Origin: Rhodobacteraceae bacterium HTCC2150
GTDB taxonomy: Bacteria > Pseudomonadota > Alphaproteobacteria > Rhodobacterales > Rhodobacteraceae
DNA length: 64,000 bases
Direction of reading: 5' to 3'
NCBI GenBank assembly: GCA_000169395.1
Contig: AAXZ01000003.1
Span: 1-64,000, forward strand
A program made the translations under genes and the position numbers. This document shows positions 16,438 through 24,290 of this stretch, piece after piece. A model generated the notes under the pieces. It made no database searches, was not told the DNA's origin, and was given only the letters and a program-made list of their open reading frames with translations. Positions within the stretch are counted from its first letter, which is position 1. Each line of letters opens with the position of its first letter.

Positions 16438-17189
16438 GCGGCGTCTCCTTTTAGAATTGGTTTGCGCACCATTTGACCATTTTCAAAATGGATGCCGCAT
16501 TCAACTTTATCACGGTTGCGCCAACGACCGGCGCGGGGGTCTTCGCCCGCTGACACTTTGGACGTACATGGCGCACAGCCAATAGAGGCAAACCCTTTTG
16601 CAACCAATGGATGCCGTGGCAATCGATTGTTGATCAGATAATCCTGAACATCTGTTTTATCCCAATGTGCCAATGGGTTAACTTTAATTCGTGCGTCACC
16701 TTCGGCCTCAAAGAAATTCAGATTGGCGCGGCTGGATGCTTGATACCGTTTGCGCCCAGTTATCCAGCTGTCAAACCCATGCAGCGCGGCTTGTAACGGG
16801 ATTGTCTTGCGCAATGCACAACATTGATCAGGGTTAGTTTGGTGTAGGTCACCTTTTGGATCAGTCAAACTGGTGGCCGTATGGCTGGCATAAACAACAC
16901 GCAAATCAGTCAGGCCCAGCTTTTCAGAAACCGTTTGCTGATAGTCCAAGGTTTCCTGGAACAGCATGTTTGTGTCGATGAATAAAACAGGCGTTGTGCG
17001 ATCAATCACGCTGAGCATATGCAGCAAAGCGATGGATTCCGCGCCAAAGGACGAAACCATTGCAATTCGACCGATCATTGGATCATTGAGCGCATGTTCC
17101 AGCACCATGGTTGCGCTGTGATGACGGTACTGATGGTTCAGTCCGTCAACACGCGTTGCAACAGGATCAAGGGGTGCCTCAAGCGGCAT
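16434..17189 (-). CDS. cysH: Adenylyl-sulfate (APS) reductase, [4Fe-4S] type
   Basis: 251 residues from ATG 17189. The frame runs up to 17300, but its first 37 residues overlap the cysI 3' end and are not conserved. PP-loop motifs are VSSFGAESIALLH and FIDTNMLFQETLDY. Two cysteine pairs, QCCALRK and GCAPCT, are the [4Fe-4S] ligands that separate APS reductases from cluster-free PAPS reductases. The enzyme reduces activated sulfate to sulfite using thioredoxin or glutathione. It has ITGRKRYQASSRA and a Cys in the C-terminal tail (DKVECGIHFENG) as the catalytic nucleophile region. It overlaps cysI by 11 bases and DUF934 by 4. Confidence 0.9.
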   Translation of the reverse strand: MPLEAPLDPVATRVDGLNHQYRHHSATMVLEHALNDPMIGRIAMVSSFGAESIALLHMLSVIDRTTPVLFIDTNMLFQETLDYQQTVSEKLGLTDLRVVYASHTATSLTDPKGDLHQTNPDQCCALRKTIPLQAALHGFDSWITGRKRYQASSRANLNFFEAEGDARIKVNPLAHWDKTDVQDYLINNRLPRHPLVAKGFASIGCAPCTSKVSAGEDPRAGRWRNRDKVECGIHFENGQMVRKPILKGDAA

Positions 17190-18843
17190 TTGCTTGTGCC
17201 TCTGGATAAAGCGCATCTTTGAATGGGTCGGAACCCAAGCGTCGGAAAGTTTCAATAAAGGTTTCGGATGCGTCTTGACGGATTTCCAAATAGGCCGCAA
17301 TCAATCGTTCAATCGCAGGTACAACTTGGTCATAAGCAAAGCCCGGGCCCGCACGTTCGCCAATGACGGCGGTTTCTGAACCATCGCCACCCAGTGTGAT
17401 TTGATAGTTTTCAACGCCTGCACGATCTAAGCCAAGGATGCCGATATGACCGACGTGGTGATGGCCACAAGCATTGATACAGCCGGAAATTTTTATCTTC
17501 AGCGCGCCAATATCATGTTCCATTTTCAACTCCTCAAACCGCGTGGCAATTTCTTGGGCCACAGGGATGGAACGCGCCGTTGCAAGGGCGCAATAATCCA
17601 TGCCCGGGCAGGCGATGATATCGCTAATTAGGCCGATGTTGGCCGTGCCGAGATTGACGGCCTTTAGCGCCTTATGAACGGCAGGTAAGTGGGATTTGTG
17701 CACATGGGGTAGGATGACGTTTTGTTCATGGGATATGCGCAATTCATCATGGCCGTAAGTACGCGCAATCTGCGCCATAGCACGCATCTGATCAGACGTT
17801 GCATCCCCTGGCGTGTTGCCGTGGGCCTTGGTGGAAATGGTCACGATCGCGTAATCAGGATTTTTATGATTACTCAGATTTGTGTCGGCCCATGCGCGGA
17901 ATGAAACGTTGTTTTTGTGTTCATTATCAAATTCCTGAGTTGCACCTCTAATGTAACTTGGTTGCGGGAAATAGGTCTTGATCTTCGCCAGCATCGTCAC
18001 ATCGACGCCTTCAAATGTCGGTTTGATAGCGGCAAAGCGTTCATTCACAAGGGTACGGATTTTATCAATTCCGTTTTCATGAACCGTGATTTTGATCCGT
18101 GCTTTGTATTTATTATCGCGACGGCCCAAAAGGTTATACACACTTAAAACAGCCTCGACATACGGCAATAAATCACCCCGCGGTAGAAAATCATGCAAAA
18201 CCTGCCCGATCATCGGCGTGCGACCCAAACCGCCACCGATCAAAATGCGGTAGCCCTGTACATCACCAACCTGAACCAATTGCACCGCCAAATCATGCGC
18301 CTTTAGAACGGCCCGATCTGCCTTTGCCCCACCAACGGCGATCTTGAATTTACGTCCCAAAAATTGAAACTCTGGATGATCCGTCGACCATTGGCGCAAC
18401 AATTCGGCAACGGGGCGTGGATCCTCGATTTCGTCCGCGGCGGCCCCCGCAAAGTGGTCTGTGGTTACGTTGCGGATCGTGTTGCCAGATGTTTGGATCG
18501 CATGCATTTCAACATCGGCCAATGCGTCTAAGATATCTGGCACGTCGCGCAATTTGGGCCAGTTATATTGGATGTTCTGACGGGTGGTGAAGTGGCCATA
18601 GCCTTTGTCAAATTTGTCAGCGATCATCGCCAATTGATCCATTTGATCACTGTTCAATGTACCATACGGGATCGCCACACGCAGCATATAGGCGTGCAAT
18701 TGCAGATAAAGCCCGTTCATCAAACGCAAAGGTTTGAATTCATCCTCAGTCAGGCTGCCATCGATGCGCCGTTCGACTTGGGCGCGAAATTGCGCGTTGC
18801 GTTCGGCCAGAAATGCGCGGTCAAATTCGTTATATTTATACAT
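17179..18843 (-). CDS. cysI: Sulfite reductase hemoprotein (siroheme, [4Fe-4S])
   Basis: 554 residues, of normal length. It contains two ferrite-like reductase halves. The siroheme/[4Fe-4S] ligands are C412-x5-C418 (ACPGMDYC) and C455-x3-C459 (GCINACGHH). The N-terminal FTTRQNIQYNWPKL matches the substrate-site RQ/N region. It reduces sulfite to sulfide with six electrons. No cysJ is in the operon, so electrons probably come from ferredoxin or from an unidentified donor, with fpr nearby as a candidate. The start overlaps the end of the DUF2849 gene by 8 bases. A nitrite reductase role cannot be excluded from the fold, but the cysG/cysH context favours sulfite. Confidence 0.9.
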   Translation of the reverse strand: MYKYNEFDRAFLAERNAQFRAQVERRIDGSLTEDEFKPLRLMNGLYLQLHAYMLRVAIPYGTLNSDQMDQLAMIADKFDKGYGHFTTRQNIQYNWPKLRDVPDILDALADVEMHAIQTSGNTIRNVTTDHFAGAAADEIEDPRPVAELLRQWSTDHPEFQFLGRKFKIAVGGAKADRAVLKAHDLAVQLVQVGDVQGYRILIGGGLGRTPMIGQVLHDFLPRGDLLPYVEAVLSVYNLLGRRDNKYKARIKITVHENGIDKIRTLVNERFAAIKPTFEGVDVTMLAKIKTYFPQPSYIRGATQEFDNEHKNNVSFRAWADTNLSNHKNPDYAIVTISTKAHGNTPGDATSDQMRAMAQIARTYGHDELRISHEQNVILPHVHKSHLPAVHKALKAVNLGTANIGLISDIIACPGMDYCALATARSIPVAQEIATRFEELKMEHDIGALKIKISGCINACGHHHVGHIGILGLDRAGVENYQITLGGDGSETAVIGERAGPGFAYDQVVPAIERLIAAYLEIRQDASETFIETFRRLGSDPFKDALYPEAQANAA

Positions 18844-19144
18844 GATTTACGCTTTCTTGTTTGCCGTGGTCATAGTTTGATGGGCCTTTGGCGCGAAAAT
18901 CTTCGCGAAAATGTACGGGCTCAGGACCATTTGCGCCGGCTTTGGCATCCGCCAGATAGACACCGACCACTTCGTTTACTTGAATGGACGCAAGGTCTAA
19001 TTTTTCGGCTGCTTCTGTTTCATCGGTGTAAAGGGCGGCCAGTGACAAATCACTTGCCCAGCAATCATGGCTGTCCAGATATACGACATCACCGGAAAGT
19101 AGGTCGTTGGCGGTTACAACTTTGGGGGAAAATGGACGGGCCAT
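18836..19144 (-). CDS. DUF2849 family protein (sulfite reductase operon)
   Basis: 102 residues, small and soluble. The family pattern shows as VVTANDLLSGDVVYLD, then ALYTDETEAAEKLD and VVGVYLADAKAGANGPEPVHFREDFR. Its ATG overlaps the cysG stop by one base (TAATG), and its end overlaps cysI, so translation is coupled. DUF2849 is found almost only between siroheme synthase and sulfite reductase genes in alphaproteobacteria. No biochemical role is known to me. A delivery or redox-partner function for siroheme reductase would fit. Confidence 0.85.
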   Translation of the reverse strand: MARPFSPKVVTANDLLSGDVVYLDSHDCWASDLSLAALYTDETEAAEKLDLASIQVNEVVGVYLADAKAGANGPEPVHFREDFRAKGPSNYDHGKQESVNHV

Positions 19145-20541
19145 TAGGCAAGCTCCTCGTTTAGAATGTTTTCGGCAGCAATTTGGGCGGCACGCGGGGC
19201 AAGTCCGTAAAGGACAAGTGCAGCACCTTTTAGGGCCGCATTGTGTACATCGCCTGACATGTGACCCAAATTGGTCGCAATGATTCGTTGATCCACGCGA
19301 GATGCGTTTTCAATAATAGTTACAGGGGTTTGTGCGGCGGCACCGTGCATTAACAGGCGGCCCTGCATGAAACGCGCAGACTTTTTGCCCATATAAATTG
19401 CGGCAACTTGACCTTCCGCCGCAAGGGTTGCCCAATCGTGATCGACATAGCCTGCCAAATCGTGGCCTGTAATCAATCGAACACCTGAATTCCGACCGCG
19501 TTTGGTCAGTGATTGACCGATGTTTGCGGCCGCGGCAGACGCCGCCGTGATGCCCGGTATAATCCGATAACTGACATTGGCATTGCTAACGGCATCAAGT
19601 TCCTCATCCAATCGGCCAAAAACGGTGGGATCACCCGATTTAAGCCGCACAACATGGGCGCCATTCAGGCTGTGTTCAACGATTAGCGCATCAATGTCGC
19701 CCTGAGGTGTTGATGGGCCAAAGCCTTGTTTTCCAACGTTTATCAGATGTGCTTCGCGACGGGCGAGTTCCAGTATTTCGCTTGAAACAAGTCGGTCGTA
19801 AATCACAACGTCAGCTTTATCCAATGCATTGCGCGCCTTCATCGTCAACAAATCTGGGTCACCCGGACCGGCACCGACAAAGTCAACATGGCCAGATGGT
19901 GCGTCTTTGACGACATGTTTAGTCAGCAGATCATTTAGTGCTTCTTTAACTGCCGTCTCACCGCCTTGATCATAAGCGATGGGACCTGCGCCAAAATAGA
20001 AAGATGACCAAAAATCACGGCGCTTACGTCCCATGGGCAATACGTCTACTGCGCCGCGAAATGCCTTTGCAATGCGGGCTAGGGGGCCAAGGGTCGTTGG
20101 CAGGTTCGCCTCAACGTCGGCTTTTATGGCACGGGCCAAAACAGGCGCAGCTCCCTCGGTACCAATGGCCACAACGACCGGATCACGATCCACAATTGCA
20201 GGAGTGATAAAGGCGCTGTCGTGTAGGTTATCAACGATATTGAAAAGAACATTTGCGGCACGCGCCATGTCTGATGTTTTTGCATCAAGTGCGCGATCTT
20301 CGTCGGCCGCATAAAACAACGTGGCACCTTGCAAGTCGTGTGCGGTTAGCGCACGTCTGTGCAAGTTCAACACGTTCTGAGCCGCCCAGTCTATGATTTC
20401 AGACGCAGGATTTTCGCAAAACACCTCTAATGCCGCTTCTGTCTTTAGGAGGAGACGTAGTTTTGCCAGGGCAGCATCGCCGCCGCCGGACAACAAAATG
20501 CGATGGCCTGTCACAGACAGGAAGATGGGAAAATGTTTCAT
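19144..20541 (-). CDS. cysG: Siroheme synthase (multifunctional CysG)
   Basis: 465 residues. The N-terminal half (1-200) is the precorrin-2 dehydrogenase/ferrochelatase module: LLSGGGDAALAKLRLLLKT binds NAD. The C-terminal half (215-460) is uroporphyrinogen-III C-methyltransferase: VDFVGAGPGDPDLLT, VIYDRLVSSEIL, VRLKSGDPTVFGR and IIPGITAASAAAA. Together they make siroheme for CysI. In the chelatase module the segment corresponding to the phosphoserine region of Salmonella CysG reads GTEGAAPVLAR, with Ala where Ser is expected, by my alignment. First gene of cysG-DUF2849-cysI-cysH-DUF934 and divergent from the Lrp-type regulator at 20673. Confidence 0.9.
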   Translation of the reverse strand: MKHFPIFLSVTGHRILLSGGGDAALAKLRLLLKTEAALEVFCENPASEIIDWAAQNVLNLHRRALTAHDLQGATLFYAADEDRALDAKTSDMARAANVLFNIVDNLHDSAFITPAIVDRDPVVVAIGTEGAAPVLARAIKADVEANLPTTLGPLARIAKAFRGAVDVLPMGRKRRDFWSSFYFGAGPIAYDQGGETAVKEALNDLLTKHVVKDAPSGHVDFVGAGPGDPDLLTMKARNALDKADVVIYDRLVSSEILELARREAHLINVGKQGFGPSTPQGDIDALIVEHSLNGAHVVRLKSGDPTVFGRLDEELDAVSNANVSYRIIPGITAASAAAANIGQSLTKRGRNSGVRLITGHDLAGYVDHDWATLAAEGQVAAIYMGKKSARFMQGRLLMHGAAAQTPVTIIENASRVDQRIIATNLGHMSGDVHNAALKGAALVLYGLAPRAAQIAAENILNEELA

Positions 20542-20572
20542 ATATTGTCCTTTTCTGTGGAGTTTATAGAAT

Positions 20573-20622
20573 ATTGTTCTGGAAATGCGCTAGTACATGC
20601 GGTAAATAAGGAAAATTGTTCT
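20573..20622. promoter_or_regulatory. Paired ATTGTTCT repeats between cysG and Lrp regulator
   Basis: ATTGTTCT occurs at 20573-20580 and again at 20615-20622, 42 bases apart, which is four helical turns. Both copies sit in the 131-base divergent promoter region, a typical layout for an Lrp/AsnC octamer site. Candidate operator for the regulator encoded at 20673. Confidence 0.4.
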
Positions 20623-20672
20623 TGTGACGCGTTCACTTGGAACGAAACATCTAAAATAAGGTTTGGATTGGT

Positions 20673-21134
20673 ATGTCTGTTCGCATTGATGACGTAGATA
20701 GAAAAATTTTAGCGGAACTTCAGTTAGATGCGGGGCAATCACTTGATGATATTGCGCGCAAAGTGGGTTCCTCGAAAACACCGGTTTGGAATCGCATTCG
20801 CAAATTGCGCGAAGGCGGTGTCATTGGTCAAAACACCATGGTGCTTGATGCTGAAAAGCTGGGTTTTGACGCCTGTTTTTTTGTGTTGGTGCGTACGTCG
20901 GAACATGATGCAACATGGCAGCAAACTTTCCTGTCGGCACTTATGGCGCGGCCAGAGGTGCAAGAGGCGCACCGGTTGGCGGGTGAAATAGATTACATTC
21001 TAAAAGTGCGCGTAAAGAATGCCCGCGCGTATGACGAATTTTATCAGGCGTTGATTTCTGAAGTGAAGATTTTCAACGTAACGGCATTGTTGTCGATGGA
21101 GGAGTTGAAGTCGTCGACGATGTTGCCTCTTTAG
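20673..21134 (+). CDS. Lrp/AsnC family transcriptional regulator
   Basis: 153 residues. An N-terminal winged helix-turn-helix (DRKILAELQLDAGQSLDDIARKVGSSKTPVWNRIRKLREGG) is followed by the RAM/ligand domain (DACFFVLVRT, HRLAGEIDYILKVRV, ALISEVKIFNVTALLSMEELK). Such proteins assemble as dimers to octamers and sense amino acids. Divergence from cysG makes the sulfur-assimilation operon the most likely target, perhaps with cysteine or another sulfur amino acid as effector. This is a common arrangement in this group but is inferred here. The 3' end overlaps that of the convergent P450 gene by four bases. Confidence 0.9.
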   Translation: MSVRIDDVDRKILAELQLDAGQSLDDIARKVGSSKTPVWNRIRKLREGGVIGQNTMVLDAEKLGFDACFFVLVRTSEHDATWQQTFLSALMARPEVQEAHRLAGEIDYILKVRVKNARAYDEFYQALISEVKIFNVTALLSMEELKSSTMLPL

Positions 21135-22300
21135 TCTTTGGTAACGATCAAGCTTTCTAAACCATGAAAGTGATAGGTGTCGGCATAAATTGGCGCTTTG
21201 GCGAGTTTTAAGTCGGGTAGGCGTTTAAACAACACTTCAAGGGCCAAAGTCATTTCCAAACGCGCCAAAGGTGCCCCGACGCAAAAGTGGATGCCTGCGC
21301 CAAAAGCTGTGTTCGCGGTGATTTTACGTGTTGGATTAAAGGTATTGGCATCTGTCCAAACTTGCTTATCACGATTGGCCGCCCCCAAAAGACAACCGAT
21401 CTGATCGCCGCGCTTGAAATCATGCCCAAACAGGGTGACATCCTCATAAACCCAACGGGTAAACATATGAAGTGGCGGGTCAAAACGTAAAACTTCTTCT
21501 ACCAGTTCTGGGGTTACAACACGATCAACGCCAGTTTCCAAAATGGTTTTGATGCCATTGCCAAGGGCATGAACGGTGGCTTCGTGCCCTGCATTTAGCA
21601 ACAATATGCAGGTTGAAATCAGCTCATCATCAGACAGTTTTCCGTCATTGTCCTGTGCGGCGATCAAACGACTTATCAAATCGTCGCCACCTGCTGTGCG
21701 GCGTAATGTGATGTATTCGCGCAAAAACGTAACAAAAGATGTGGTTGCTTTTATGGCGGCACGTTCTTCTTCTTTGGTGCGGCCCTGACGATACATGGCC
21801 ACCATTGCGTGGCTCCAATCCAACAAATCGTCAGCGCGTGTTTCAGGCATGCCCAACAATCGTGCAATGATCAATACTGGCACGCGATTGGCAAAATGGC
21901 TGAGAATATCAAAGGGCCCGTCGGGCATAGCATCGATCAGCTCATGGCAAAGATTTATGATATCGTCGCGCATCGCGCTAATTTCACGACTGGTAAACGC
22001 CCTAAGAACCAACCCACGTAGGCGCGTATGCCGTGGAGGTTCGATATCCAGCATAGAATGGGCTTCAACATCATAAAACGGCTGCAATTCTTTGGGGATG
22101 GCCTGCTCAAAACCAACAGGGATCGCACGCCCCAAACGGCGATCTTTCATTATTTGATTTACGGCCTGATGATCTAAAACACAGGGCAGGGCATAATCTT
22201 GCCAATAAAACAGCGGCCCTTCTGTGCGTAGACGGTCATAAAATGGATATGGATCTTGTACAAAAGACGGATCTTTGGGGGATTGCGTATGGCTTTTCAA
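21131..22300 (-). CDS. Cytochrome P450
   Basis: 389 residues, soluble bacterial class I size. The heme-ligand loop is FGAGIHFCVGAPLA with Cys340. The K-helix ExxR is in EEVLRFDPP (Glu268/Arg272 region). The I-helix oxygen-activation motif is AGHEATVHA (237-245). The C-helix region HTRLRGLVLRAFT contacts heme propionates. It needs a ferredoxin and ferredoxin reductase; fpr at 15118 is the only candidate in the window. The substrate cannot be told. It is divergent from the TRAP transporter genes, sharing their 194-base promoter region, so it may act on the imported compound. Confidence 0.9.
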   Translation of the reverse strand: MKSHTQSPKDPSFVQDPYPFYDRLRTEGPLFYWQDYALPCVLDHQAVNQIMKDRRLGRAIPVGFEQAIPKELQPFYDVEAHSMLDIEPPRHTRLRGLVLRAFTSREISAMRDDIINLCHELIDAMPDGPFDILSHFANRVPVLIIARLLGMPETRADDLLDWSHAMVAMYRQGRTKEEERAAIKATTSFVTFLREYITLRRTAGGDDLISRLIAAQDNDGKLSDDELISTCILLLNAGHEATVHALGNGIKTILETGVDRVVTPELVEEVLRFDPPLHMFTRWVYEDVTLFGHDFKRGDQIGCLLGAANRDKQVWTDANTFNPTRKITANTAFGAGIHFCVGAPLARLEMTLALEVLFKRLPDLKLAKAPIYADTYHFHGLESLIVTKD

Positions 22301-22432
22301 ATCTTTGGCGCTTCTTTTTGGGTTCAGTTTTGGGGGTAAAAGGCGATTGATTACGCAAATTCCGTGGAAACTCGAATGGAATACACACTAAAAACTTAGA
22401 AATATTAATAGGCAAGCAGAATTTGAGGTTGC

Positions 22433-22470
22433 GTTTTGTGCGCCAAACGCCAAACTGCCACGCACAAAAC
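22433..22470 (+). promoter_or_regulatory. Inverted repeat in the dctP leader
   Basis: GTTTTGTGCG (22433-22442) and CGCACAAAAC (22461-22470) are perfect inverted repeats separated by 18 bases, ending 24 bases before the dctP ATG. It can be an operator or an mRNA leader hairpin, and no T run follows. Confidence 0.5.
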
Positions 22471-22494
22471 AAGAGAACCATGGGAGGATCTCAT

Positions 22495-23496
22495 ATGAAA
22501 TTTATTACCTTGGCGGCAACTGCAGTTGCCCTTTCCTTCACCGCTTCCAGTGCATTTGCTGCTTGTGATGCAGGCGAAGTTGTTATCAAATTTGCACACG
22601 TAACCAACACTGACAAGCACCCTAAGGGTATTGCTGCGACACTGTTGGAGCAGCGCGTAAATGACGAAATGAACGGCAAAGCTTGTATGGAAGTTTTCCC
22701 AAATTCAACATTGTATGATGATAACAAAGTGCTAGAGGCGATGTTGAACGGCGACGTTCAATTGGCAGCGCCTTCATTGTCAAAATTTGAGGCGTTCACC
22801 AAGCAATTCCGCATCTTTGACTTGCCATTCATGTTCAAAAACATGGACGCAGTTGACGCTTTCCAAAACTCTGACACCGGTCAGGCAATGAAGGACAGCA
22901 TGCAAAAACGTGGCCTGCAAGGTTTGGCGTTTTGGCACAATGGTCTAAAGCAAATGTCAGCAAACAAACCTTTGGTTTTGCCAACAGATGCGAACGGTTT
23001 AAAATTCCGCGTTCAATCATCTGACGTTTTGGTAGCGCAAATGGAAGCCATCGGTGGATCACCTCAGAAAATGGCGTTTGCAGAGGTTTATGGTGGCTTG
23101 CAGCAAGGTGTTGTTGATGGTCAAGAAAACACCTGGTCCAACATTTACGGCAAGAAATTCTTTGAAGTTCAAGACGGTACCACAGAAACCAACCACGGCA
23201 TCATCGACTATCTTGTGGTAACATCTGTTGATTTCATGGACAGCTTGGATGACGACGTTCGCGAGCAGCTGACGACAATTTTGGCTGAGGTGACTGAATC
23301 TCGTAACTCTGAAGCATTCGCTGTTAATGAAGCGGCCAAGCAATTGATCATCGATGCTGGCGGCGTTGTGCGTCAGTTGGATGCTGATCAACGTGCGGCT
23401 TGGGTTGCTGCAATGAAGCCAGTTTGGGCACAGTTTGAAGGCGACGTAGGTTCGGAAAACATCGCTGCTGCACAAAAGATCAATATGTCTCACTAA
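22495..23496 (+). CDS. dctP: TRAP transporter substrate-binding protein (DctP family)
   Basis: 333 residues from ATG 22495, preceded by GGGAGGA. A signal peptide is clear (MKFITLAATAVALSFTASSAFA, cut before ACDAG). The mature periplasmic protein has the DctP fold: VVIKFAHVTNTDKHPKG, a ligand-contact strand GLKFRVQSSDVLVAQMEAIGGSPQ with the carboxylate-binding arginine, then VYGGLQQGVVDGQENTW. The latter resembles C4-dicarboxylate and related organic acid binders. First gene of dctPQM. A hairpin with a T run between it and dctQ probably lowers downstream expression, which fits the need for excess binding protein. The exact ligand is not assignable. Confidence 0.88.
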   Translation: MKFITLAATAVALSFTASSAFAACDAGEVVIKFAHVTNTDKHPKGIAATLLEQRVNDEMNGKACMEVFPNSTLYDDNKVLEAMLNGDVQLAAPSLSKFEAFTKQFRIFDLPFMFKNMDAVDAFQNSDTGQAMKDSMQKRGLQGLAFWHNGLKQMSANKPLVLPTDANGLKFRVQSSDVLVAQMEAIGGSPQKMAFAEVYGGLQQGVVDGQENTWSNIYGKKFFEVQDGTTETNHGIIDYLVVTSVDFMDSLDDDVREQLTTILAEVTESRNSEAFAVNEAAKQLIIDAGGVVRQLDADQRAAWVAAMKPVWAQFEGDVGSENIAAAQKINMSH

Positions 23497-23514
23497 CCTT
23501 TTCGGGTTAATGCT

Positions 23515-23548
23515 AAGCGGCCCTGCCATCAGGTGTGGGCCGCTTTTT
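23515..23548 (+). terminator. Intra-operon terminator/attenuator between dctP and dctQ
   Basis: AAGCGGCCC pairs with GGGCCGCTT around a 13-base loop and is followed by T residues. It lies 18 bases after the dctP stop and 29 before the dctQ start, so partial termination is expected. Confidence 0.7.
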
Positions 23549-23576
23549 AATATATTTCGGATAGTTGGGGGTTGTC

Positions 23577-24290
23577 ATGAAATCAGGTTCGAGCACATCG
23601 GATCGCATTGAGGAAACTGTTATCGCCTTAATCTTGGGCTTGATGACCCTCATCACCTTTACAAATGTCATTGTCCGAAAGTTGTTTTTCAACGATCCCC
23701 CTTGGGTCGTTAAAATATTAGGGCTGGAAAATATCGGCCTTTGGGGCGGTGAACTAACTGTTTTTATGTTTGGCTGGCTTGGCCTTTTGGGCGCATCTTA
23801 TGCCGTCAAAAAGAACGCGCACTTAGGCGTTGATGCGGTATTAAACATTCTAAACGCCCCTGCGCGACGACGTTTGGCGTTGTTTTCGGTCGCGGTGTGC
23901 ATTGCATATGCGTTTTTACTGCTGAAAGGCAGCTGGGATTACTGGGCGAATTTCGCCAACCTTCCTGGTACAGACGGTCGTTGGTTCCCGCTCGGTTTTG
24001 AAGACAAATTCCGCGGGCGCGGGTGGTATGAGGTTGATTCAGTCCCCATGCCCGGTGCGCTTGCTTGGTTGTCCGGCGTTTTTAATGACGGGGATGAATA
24101 TGAAAAACTGCCTCGACTTATTCCTTATATGGTTCTGCCCATGTCCATGGGGCTACTACTTTGGCGCTTTATTCAGGTAGGTCTGGGCGTTTGGGCGGGC
24201 CGAATTGACCGTCTGGTGGCCAGCCACGAAGTAGAGGACGAGCTGGAAGAAATGCAAAAACAACGTGATGACGCGAAGGGGCAAATCTAA
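23577..24290 (+). CDS. dctQ: TRAP transporter small membrane subunit (DctQ family)
   Basis: 237 residues from ATG 23577, behind GGGGG; TTG 23565 adds four. Four membrane spans are visible: near residues 11-31 (ETVIALILGLMTLITFTNVIV), 55-80, 95-118 (LFSVAVCIAYAFLLL) and 185-210 (MVLPMSMGLLLWRFIQVG). It is longer than a typical DctQ because a soluble insertion (about 115-175, with KFRGRGWYEVDS) precedes the last span. The C-terminal tail is charged. It binds DctM to form the integral membrane complex. The stop overlaps the dctM start by one base (TAATG). Confidence 0.85.
   Translation: MKSGSSTSDRIEETVIALILGLMTLITFTNVIVRKLFFNDPPWVVKILGLENIGLWGGELTVFMFGWLGLLGASYAVKKNAHLGVDAVLNILNAPARRRLALFSVAVCIAYAFLLLKGSWDYWANFANLPGTDGRWFPLGFEDKFRGRGWYEVDSVPMPGALAWLSGVFNDGDEYEKLPRLIPYMVLPMSMGLLLWRFIQVGLGVWAGRIDRLVASHEVEDELEEMQKQRDDAKGQI

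Noticed and set aside
17190-17300. Longer cysH start
   Set aside because: The extra 37 residues come from the cysI 3' end in another frame and do not look like CysH.
20618-20634. Alphaproteobacterial LexA box (GTTC-N7-GTTC) near cysG
   Set aside because: The two GTTC words are separated by nine bases, not seven.
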